A stretch of 64,000 nucleotides of DNA from Arachis hypogaea (taxonomy: Eukaryota > Streptophyta > Magnoliopsida > Fabales > Fabaceae), in contig NC_092044.1 of the NCBI RefSeq assembly GCF_003086295.3, positions 1,183,001 to 1,247,000 of the forward strand, read 5' to 3'. The translations under genes were made by a program, and so were the position numbers. Within the stretch, counting starts at the first letter, position 1. The number at the start of each line of letters is the position of its first letter. The notes beneath the pieces are model-generated. The model worked only from the letters and a program-made list of their open reading frames with translations, made no database searches and was not told the DNA's origin. Shown piece after piece: positions 55,958 through 64,000 of the stretch.

Positions 55958-57978
55958 GGGCAATTTACCAATTTAAAACAATTGGTTGAAAGCTTTACCA
56001 AATTACAACATTTGGAATTTGGTTACCATTTTGCGTTGAATCAATTTATATAGAAACCGTGGGAGGCAACCACGGATTCCAAATGTACATAAACCGTGGG
56101 AGGTAGGAAGGTTTTATGATCAAATCATGTTGTATGTAAACCGTGGTAGGCAGCCACGGTTTACGTGAAGAGAATGTAAAGCATAAACCGTGGTAGGCAG
56201 CCACGATTTATGGGTAAATGCTTTCGAATATAAAACCCTAGAGGCAGCCACGGTTTATATTTATTTAAGTTAATACGAATATATTTATTTAAGTTAAAAA
56301 TTTAAAATAATAAGAGTACATTTATTTAAAAAATTTTAATTTAAAAATAATATAAGTGTATTTATTTGTTAGTTAAAAATTAGCAACTGTTATTTTTTAA
56401 TTAATTTAATTTTATATAAATAATTAGAATTTTAAATTATAAAATTTGTATTAGTTTGTAATTTAAAATTTAAATAGACATAATTTAAATTAATAATTTA
56501 TAAAATTGTATGTATTCGTATTATTGTACTCATATGATTTATTTTTACTATTGTATTCATATGATTAATTATATTTATTCTATTTAAAAAATAACAGTTG
56601 CTAATTTTTAACTAACAAATAAATACACTTATATTATTTTTAAATTAAAATTTTTTAAATAAATGTACTCTTATTATTTTAAATTTTTAACTTAAATAAA
56701 TATATTCGTATTATTTTAAATAAAATTTAAAATTAATATAAACAAGTTTATTTAAAATTTAAAATTTTAATATTTTAAATAAACATATTCTTATTAAAAT
56801 TTTTTAAATTTAAATAAACGTAATCATATTATTTTAAATAAGTATATTCTTTTAATTTAAAAATAATATGAATGTATTTAATTATCATCTAATTTCATCT
56901 TTTATTTTTATTTATCCTCAACATTTTAAATTATCATATGATAATACCATTGAGTGGTATAATTTAATTTTTGAATTATATTTAATAACTTCAGTGACAA
57001 TCGTTAAATATGCCTATTGATCTTTGATTGAGTTTTTGAGATATTAGTACATATATATGTAAAGTTCACAATGTAATTATGTTGGATATCTTATATCATA
57101 TATTTTGACTTTGGAATACTTCAAATTACAATATAATCATTGAATTATAAATACAATGGCTGAATGATGTGCAATAATATTAATAGTAGTTGATTATAAT
57201 AAGCCATGATAATTTTAATAATTTTTTTTTATCTTAATGCAAAATTATAGTGTCCAGATTAAGTATATAAATAATTAACATATTAGTTTCAATAAATATC
57301 CTTATAAAGTACGTTACTTTACACAATTACAATAACTAACTATAAGTTTACACATATCATTAATTTATATAGTATCATATTTGTAAATTTATAGTATCAT
57401 ATTTGTAAACTTATAGTTAGTTATAGTTAGTTACAAATATTCATATGAATACAATAGTAAAAATAAATCATATGAGTACAATAATACAAATACATACAAT
57501 TTTATAAATTATTAATTTAAATTATGTCTATTTAAATTTTAAATTACAAACTAATACAAATTTTATAATTTAAAATTCTAATTATTTATATAAAATTAAA
57601 TTAATTAAAAAATAAAAATATACTAATACAATTCCAATCGTATTAAACCGTGGCTTTGGTATTTATACTACTCACTCATAAACCGTGGCTGCCTCTAGGG
57701 TTTTATGTTCGAAAGCATTTACCCATAAACCGTGGCTGCCTACCACGGTTTATGCTTTACATTTTCTTCACGTAAACCGTGGCTGCCTACCACGGTTTAC
57801 ATACAACATGATTTGATCATAAAACCTTCCTACCTCCCACGGTTTATGTACATTTGGAATCCGTGGTTGCCTCCCACGGTTTCTATATAAATTGATTCAA
57901 CGCAAAATGGTAACCAAATTCTAAATGTTGTAATTTGGTAAAGCTTTCAACCAATTGTTTTAAATTGGTAAATTGCCC
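55958..57978. mobile_element. Long-TIR foldback element, Mutator-like by target duplication
   Basis: A 2021-bp element whose ends GGGCAATTTACCAATTT and (inverted) AAATTGGTAAATTGCCC start inverted arms of about 600 bp (55958-56563) and 540 bp (57441-57978). It is flanked by perfect 9-bp repeats GAATTTTTA at 55949-55957 and 57979-57987. Each arm contains about five spaced units of a TAAACCGTGG...CCACGGTTTA palindrome. The left arm has an extra AT-rich block (about 56262-56400) that is itself inverted at about 56575-56722, a nested palindrome. No ORF encodes a transposase. Nine-bp duplications and long arms fit non-autonomous MULEs; the class call is inference. Confidence 0.88.
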
Positions 57979-57987
57979 GAATTTTTA

Positions 57988-58611
57988 GAAGTAACACAAG
58001 ATAATACATTACTATATTATTAGAGTGAATTTAGTTACTTTTTAATAGTTTTTATATATTTGTATAAATTTTTAAAATATCAAGAAGTTTTAATTCAATA
58101 ATTATTAAAGTTTTGTGAAAAATAATAAATTAATTATATAAAAGCTAAAGTTTTAAAAATCACTTTAGTAGTATATAAAAGTATGGATAATATTATTTTG
58201 AAAAGTGCAGTTTTAGCAAAAAGTAAAGATTGCTTTTATTAGTAAAAAAAAATTAAAAAAAATTATCATATGTATGTATTGAATATTTTTTTTTATAAAT
58301 TTAGTAAATATGTAATGATATTGAATTTAAAAAGTTTGGAAAAGAGAAAAAAAAGTGGAAGTGGAGCATATTGCAGCACGTGGCCACCATGGGCAGAAGC
58401 TTTTTGAATTGAAGTGACTGAGTTGAGTCACAGAACAGGGCCTTGTTCAACGGGCGTTACCCCTTCCCTCTGCTCCTCTCAGCCCTGACTTCAATGCACC
58501 ACCATTTCTTCTTTTTTAACTTTAATTACCATTCCTTCCTCGGGAAAGAGTTAAAAATAAAAAATAACAACAATAAGAGTGAATAATGAATCGTACATAT
58601 AAGAAATTAAA
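57988..58611. other. Spacer with a GC-richer patch
   Basis: Around 58360-58500 the composition becomes balanced and contains CACGTGGCC, but no open frame or family is recognisable. It may be a remnant of a promoter or element. Confidence 0.35.
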
Positions 58612-58802
58612 AAAATAAAGTTAGGTTGTTTTAGTGATTAGCTCATTAGTCCGTTTAAGTAAATGTCGGAGATTCGAATCCTGTTTTATGCATGTAGTAA
58701 TTGATTAGCCAGCGACAAATTGTTAAATGGAGCTCAATACCACAGAAAATTAGTCATTAACGTGCCGGGTTAAAAAATACCGAAAAAAAACCAAAAAAAA
58801 TA
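58612..58802 (+). mobile_element. tRNA-derived SINE
   Basis: Box A-like GGTTGTTTTAGTGATTAGCT and box B GAGATTCGAATCCTG are followed by a tRNA-unrelated body (GATTAGCCAGCGACAAATTG) and an A-rich tail. It shares the head structure with 24662. Confidence 0.75.
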
Positions 58803-59352
58803 ATAAAAATACTAGAACTATGGTAAGATCAAGAGATTAGATCAATCAATAAAAGATCAATATATAAAGGCATGTTCCTTTAAGATTATTTCTACTAGCT
58901 CTATATTATTATATTTTAGGTCATTTTAGTCTAAATATATTATAGTAACTACAATAGATATAGTGTTTTAAAAAATATTATTTAAGAAAATATTATCAAA
59001 ATATAAAATTAATATAATTTTAATTTTAAAAATATTTACATAATTATCATAATCATTGTAGTATAATCATACTAAAATCTATTTTATATTTTCTTATTTG
59101 AATATAGCATAAGATACTACTACGATGATGGGATGCAAATTTTGAAAAAATTAATTTTGATGTGTTATAATATAAAAATATTTTATTAGATTTATATATT
59201 TAGATAATTTTTATTGATTAATGCAGTAATTTATAATTATTTATTTATTTATATAAATTTTTTATACTTATTAGCATGTGAAATTTAAACTTAAGCTTAA
59301 TTATGTAGCAATATAATAGTAGTAAATTAAATTATAAAAGAGGATGTAAATT
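58803..59352. other. AT-rich spacer
   Basis: No recognisable feature. Confidence 0.4.
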
Positions 59353-59643
59353 CTACAAGTATTGTAGTGTGCAGGGTAAACATATTGGGGGAGTGGTGGA
59401 CATAAGGTGGGAAGGATGGGGAGTGGTGGGAGACTGACAGGTTACCGGCTGCAGGGAGTTGTCGGGGGAGGAGAGGCAGCAACGGCGCACAGAGCTGTCA
59501 AGGGCAGGCGCATGCGAAGTGACCGGAGAAGGGAACAGCAGGTCACCAGGTGATATGTAGGATGGTCCGGCAGATATCCCACATTCACCTCGATATCCCA
59601 CACAACAACACCTGCGTGCACGCCCATCCACCATTTTCCACAT
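59353..59643 (-). other. GC-rich island with a 96-residue open frame
   Basis: The strongly AT-rich surroundings give way to about 290 bp of balanced to GC-rich sequence. Both minus-strand and overlapping frames stay open. The longest encodes a Pro/Ser/Cys-rich peptide without a known domain. The sharp composition change suggests an inserted gene fragment or transposon-captured piece. I do not call it a gene. Confidence 0.3.
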
Positions 59644-61133
59644 TTATTTTTGAATTTCGATTATTTAAATTTTAAATTTTTATTTTACAGAATAAAATAT
59701 AATTTTTTATTTTTAATTTTTTTATATTTTTTATCCCACTTATAAAATAAATAGTAAAAAATTATATTTTATTTTTATAAAAAAAAATTAGAGAATCCAA
59801 ATGTTTATTTTTTAGCTTAAGCCATATTTTCAAAGCATAATACTTTTTTTTTTGGTATATTTAATGTATTGAGAAATTTTTTAAATAAATTTTATAAAGC
59901 ATTTTCTTTTAGATGCTGTTAACAAACACATTTAAAATTTACTTTAAAATAATTATGTTAAGAGTAAAACATAGAAATAAATCAAATACAATTTTAAATT
60001 ACATAAATTATCCAAATCAAAAATCGTTATAGTCATTATGTAAATCGAACAAGACTTATTTAATTTGATTAAGAAACTAAAAAACAAGCTTCAATTACAA
60101 ATGTATGTACTAAAATAGCCTTATTTAATTAAGAATTTATCTATCTTGTGTTTTAAGAATATATATTAAATTTATAAATTAAAATTTTTTATTAAAAATA
60201 TTAAAAATTTAAATTTTTAATACATTTATTTAATATTTATTAAATAAAAACATTTAAAAAATTTCAATAACAATAAATTTATCATGTATCTTTAACATTT
60301 ACATGTTAGTTAAATAATTTAATTAATAACTAAAATCTCAAATATATTCAGCCATAACATGAACATAAATTAATAAAATGATTAAAAATTATCTCCAATA
60401 AAGTTAAGTTTGGGTGAGATTAAATTAAAAGTTATTATTAATTATTTTATTCCGTACTAATTTTACTCTTTTTCATTCACTTATTAGAATTTAGATATTT
60501 TAAAATTTAAATTTTATTTTAGAGAATAAAAATTTTTAAGATTTTACCTATAAAATAAATGGTGAGAGATTACACTTAAATCTTTAAAGTAAAATTCAAA
60601 ATTTAGAAGATTCAAATTTCACTTATTACTATAGCTACATACTACTAGTATTAAATACTTACTATTTTAAAAGGAAATTAAGAATAAATAAATAAATAAT
60701 TATATAATTTTTTATTAACTTTTGATATGATATAAAAAAAATTAAAATTCAATTATTAAAAATAATTTTAGCTTAACTAGAGTAGAAGATAGTTGTATTT
60801 ATTACCATTGTGTTTAGGAAATCGATAAATTAATGGAAGAAAGAGAAGAATAATTAATGTGGTGGAAATGGAATTGAAGGCTTTAAATAAGAGTGGCATT
60901 CCCGCGGCAAACACAAACACCTTTCTTTTCCAACAAACACACCTTTGGCTTTGCTCTTTGTGTAGTGTTCGTTCCACTCTTAATTAACAATTTTTTTCAA
61001 ACCCTTTTTTTTTCTCTTCCTCCTTCTTCATTGTCACTCTTATCATCAATAATATAAAGTGTGATTTCTTTACTTTGGTGTTGTGTTGTGTTGAGTGAAT
61101 TGATCGTCAGCCAAAACGGGTCTCCCTCTCTGG
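59644..61133 (+). promoter_or_regulatory. AHP6 upstream region
   Basis: AT-rich up to about 60880, then a more balanced CT-rich segment (60960-61080) that looks like core promoter and leader, including CTCTTCCTCCTTCTTCATTG. A short minus-strand open frame at 60777-60977 is unlikely to be coding. Confidence 0.4.
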
Positions 61134-62631
61134 ATGCTTGGTTTGGGTGCGGACCTCCTGTGGGCCGACATGAACCGTCTTCTTGCTTTTCTCTTCCACC
61201 AGGTAATATTTTTCAGAGCAGTTAATTTCACGTGAAGTTGATAGTTGAAAGTACTAACATCTCTCAACTATCAATGAAGTTAACTTAACCTGAATTTCTA
61301 CCTAAAATCATTTAATGTTATTTTTTTTTGGATTAAAATTCTTTAAAAAAAATATTAGATATATTTTTATTTAATAATTTAAGTATTTAAAGTACTACTA
61401 ACAATGTATTTTTAAATACATTAAAAATTATATTTATTAAATTATAATGCATGATGAACAGGGAGTGTTGGATGAGCAATTCTTGCAGCTTCAGCAGTTG
61501 CAGGATGAGACGTCTCCAAACTTTGTCTCCGAAGTAGTGAACATTTACTTTCATGAATCGGAAAAGCTTCTAAGGAATCTGAGAGGGTTGTTAATGGAAA
61601 AAGAGTTTTCAGATTACAAGAAAATGGGAATCCATTTGAATCAGTTAATGGGAAGCAGCTCAAGCATTGGCGCCAAGAGAGTCACCAATGTTTGTCTTGC
61701 CTTTCGTGCTGCCACTGATCACAGTAACCGCTCTGGGTTAGTTAGTTAGTTAATTAATTAATTAATTAATTAGTTAGTTAATTACATCCTCAATTTCAAC
61801 ATTTCTCTATCAACTCTTATCATTACTTCATCATATATTCTAGTATTTTTTTCAAGTCAAAATAATCATTGTTTTGACTTTTTTTTCCTTAATGTATGTA
61901 TCTAAATGGCAGTTATTTTAAAACAAAGAAATTAATATACAATTTTTTGTGTAAATTGCTTTTCATGCATAAATTGAATAACTTAAATCATAATTTTTTA
62001 TGCATGCTAACTAGAAGGAATTATTTCACCCATATAATTCATTATTGGCAACATTTTTTATCTCTAATATTTTTCTTTGAAAATTTTTAAACTTATTCTT
62101 TATTCTTGAATTGTTTTAATTTTATTTTTTTGTTATACTAAATATTAACAAAATATGAAAATAAAATAATTTAGATCATTTTAAATGTATACCGAAAACA
62201 TATGTATGATTTCTGTACGGTGAAAACTCAAGTGCTGTCTATTATTAACTTCACGTGAAGTCGATTGCACTTGAATTTTCACCTTTCTATATACTTGTTC
62301 CTGCCAAGCTTTCTTCTTATTTTAACTGAAATCTGCTAATCTAATTAGGGTTTAATTAATAATTATTGTCTAATAATAATTAATCTTTACCCGATTATTG
62401 CAGATGTTTGCGAGCGCTGGAGATGCTTGAGCACGAATATTGCTATCTCAAGAACAAATTACATGAATTATTCCAAGTAAATTAAAGTTGCACTCTATTA
62501 ATAACTTCTATTAAATTAAATTATTGTACACTAAAGTAAATTTGATAGTAATAATAATATTAATTAATGAACAGATTGAACAGCAACGTGCATTGGCAGC
62601 AGGAGTGAGGTACCCGGTGCAGAATAATTAA
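61134..62631 (+). CDS. AHP6: Pseudo histidine-containing phosphotransfer protein, AHP6 type
   Basis: Four exons, 61134-61202, 61462-61736, 62404-62476 and 62575-62631, give 157 residues. The start MLGLGADLLWADMNRLLAFL was chosen because it matches AHP6 in length and pattern; a second in-frame Met is at 61170. The four-helix HPt fold is recognisable (GVLDEQFLQLQQLQD, VNIYFHESEKLLRNLRGLL, GSSSSIGAKRV, LRALEMLEHEYCYLKNKLHE). At the phosphorylation site HQFKGSS of true HPt proteins, this one has N83 (HLNQLMGSSSS), the defining change of AHP6. AHP6 cannot accept phosphate and inhibits cytokinin phosphorelay, for example in protoxylem specification. All splice sites are canonical. Introns 1 and 3 or their edges carry remnants of the G-box MITE family. 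Confidence 0.95.
61213..61303 (+). mobile_element. MULE-like MITE (G-box family), deleted copy in AHP6 intron 1
   Basis: The left arm GTTAATTTCACGTGAAGTTG, then GATAGTTGAAAG and its complement, and a shortened right arm ending CCTGAATTTCTACC. The CACGTG core remains on the left. Confidence 0.75.
62219..62283 (+). mobile_element. MULE-like MITE (G-box family), 65-bp internal-deletion copy in AHP6 intron 2
   Basis: The ends GGTGAAAACTCAAGTGC and GCACTTGAATTTTCACC are complete, with little between them except ATTAACTTCACGTGAAGTCG. The flanks TTTCTGTAC and TTTCTATAT resemble a decayed 9-bp duplication. Confidence 0.8.
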
Positions 62632-64000
62632 CAAAGCAAATCAAAGAAGGAATATAATTGGATTCAAACTAGGACTTTTTTCTTTTCTTTTCTTTTCTTT
62701 TTTCCTTTTTTTATTTTTTTTTCCATTCCCATGCATATGGTTTTGTTACTTTGTAATGGTAAAACCGTGAAAGGCATGTCTTTCCGATTTTAGAGAAACC
62801 AAGTCACACAAAACTTTTTATAGTTGGTTAGTAGGGAATAGGAAAAAGGGTTAAATCAAATATCACCAACTTTAATTTGGCATTTTGGATTCTCTCATTG
62901 ATCTCATGAATGAACGTATGTAGTACCTAGAATCTATCGTGCTATTATTCACTACATATATGCTTCGCTTTAAGCATGTTAACTTTAATGAAAGTTGGTA
63001 GTCTTTACATGTTTTCTATTTATAGAAACTATGCTCTGCTTTGTATCTTAGCTAGATATATATTCATGGACCAATCAAGGGAACCAAAATAGATTTCTTT
63101 TTCAATTTTTAGATGGTATACGTGGATTGTTAACATTACACATATTACTCATAAAGTTTGTAGTCATTAAACCCGTGATCACTACTAATATTATACTATA
63201 ACGAAATTGGCAAACAAAATAATATATTCATATCAAATCATAATAAAAGAACAAATAAATTAAGGTGAATTCTATGGTGTTTATAATCTGATGTTTAATT
63301 TTTGTCTAATTTACTTTTTATGATAATTTTTGAATAGTTAATAATTATTTACTTTTATATTTTTAAAATTAAATATTAATTTTTAATTCTTTTTAATAAG
63401 TTAGACAAACACTTTTAGGTACCATAGTAATTACTATAAATTAAATTCATTATACATAAATTAAATTCACTTTCTATTTTTGATATTCGGTTAAAAATAA
63501 AATTTTTTAGAGTATAAACTGTTGGGTGTTAATATCAAATGTAATATTATTTAATTTAAGGTAAAAAAATCGATTTTTTCAATTTTTGTACTTTTTAAAT
63601 TTATAGGGTATAAAAATCGAATCTTTTGATTTTTGAAATTAGACTGTCCAATTTCTATTTCAAAAAATTAGATACAAAAATTAGAGCCTTTAATTTATAT
63701 ACTTTTTACAAATTTAAAAAATACAAAAAATTACAATATGTAAACATATCGCTGATTTGTTTCACTCCTATAAAAAAAATAGTCGTTTAGTAAGTTTATG
63801 TTTTCATTTTTACTTCTATTGTTATCAAAATTTTATAAAAAAATTAAAATAAGAAATAAAAATATACAATAAAATTTCATTAATTTTGCTATTTGCCCCT
63901 TTTTTATATAAAATTCTAAAAACGAAAAAAAAAATTAAAAAACATATGAAATATAACCTAATAAGAATTTTACTTGGTCCTAAAGAGATTCTCTTTCCAT
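62632..64000. other. AHP6 3' flank and AT-rich intergenic DNA
   Basis: The 3' UTR probably runs through a (TTTTC)n tract near 62680-62700. A repeat at about 63268-63435 (GAATTCTATGGTGTTTATAA ... AGGTACCATAGTAATTA) resembles 40795-40975 upstream of FAD5. No gene is recognised. Confidence 0.45.

Noticed and set aside
61134..62631. Assignment as AHP4 (a true phosphotransfer protein)
   Set aside because: The phosphorylation-site His is Asn and the N-terminal MLGLG...NRLLAFL pattern matches AHP6, so the pseudo-HPt call was preferred.

Overview
This is nuclear DNA from a flowering plant. It is strongly AT-rich between genes, the genes have short GT-AG introns, and MITEs, SINEs, LTR-retrotransposon pieces, a LINE and DUF247 gene copies are packed closely. 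Protein similarity points to a eudicot. I infer a legume, possibly Arachis, from memory of similar repeat families; I could not test this.

Layout. 0-9 kb: three minus-strand genes, namely a chloroplast alpha/beta-hydrolase cut off by the left edge, a DYW-class PPR protein like Arabidopsis At3g15930, and a BED-finger protein derived from a hAT transposase. 11-30 kb: a DUF247 (UPF0481) cluster with one intact gene (12224-13591), one expressible but internally deleted copy (19482-20678) and at least six relics. Among them lie two other broken genes, the tail of a CUE-domain-like gene and the front half of a PTI1-like kinase with a Harbinger-type MITE inside its exon. A 5'-truncated Ty1/copia element (25095-27568) sits in this cluster, and two blocks of the cluster are locally duplicated. 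31-43 kb: a chloroplast and lipid group, with an intact ROD1/PDCT gene, a PIFI gene broken by a 2.87-kb solo LTR and by indels, and an intact five-exon FAD5/ADS3 palmitoyl-MGDG desaturase. 43-61 kb: a gene desert with foldback elements, hAT-like MITEs, SINEs, a decayed LINE, and a striking 2.02-kb long-inverted-repeat element (55958-57978) with a 9-bp target duplication and arrays of small palindromes. 61-62.6 kb: an intact AHP6-type pseudo-phosphotransmitter whose phospho-accepting His is Asn.

ROD1 and FAD5 both act in membrane lipid metabolism: ROD1 in phosphatidylcholine/diacylglycerol head-group exchange in the ER, FAD5 in 16:0 desaturation on plastid MGDG. PIFI belongs to chlororespiration in thylakoids. 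By recalled Arabidopsis locus numbers, PPR, kinase, ROD1, PIFI and FAD5 all fall in one small block of chromosome 3 (At3g15820 to At3g15930), so the window keeps an old gene neighbourhood. AHP6 restrains cytokinin signalling and is unrelated in pathway. A 141-bp MITE family with 9-10-bp target duplications recurs at least seven times between 36 and 62.3 kb, including in introns of FAD5, PIFI and AHP6.
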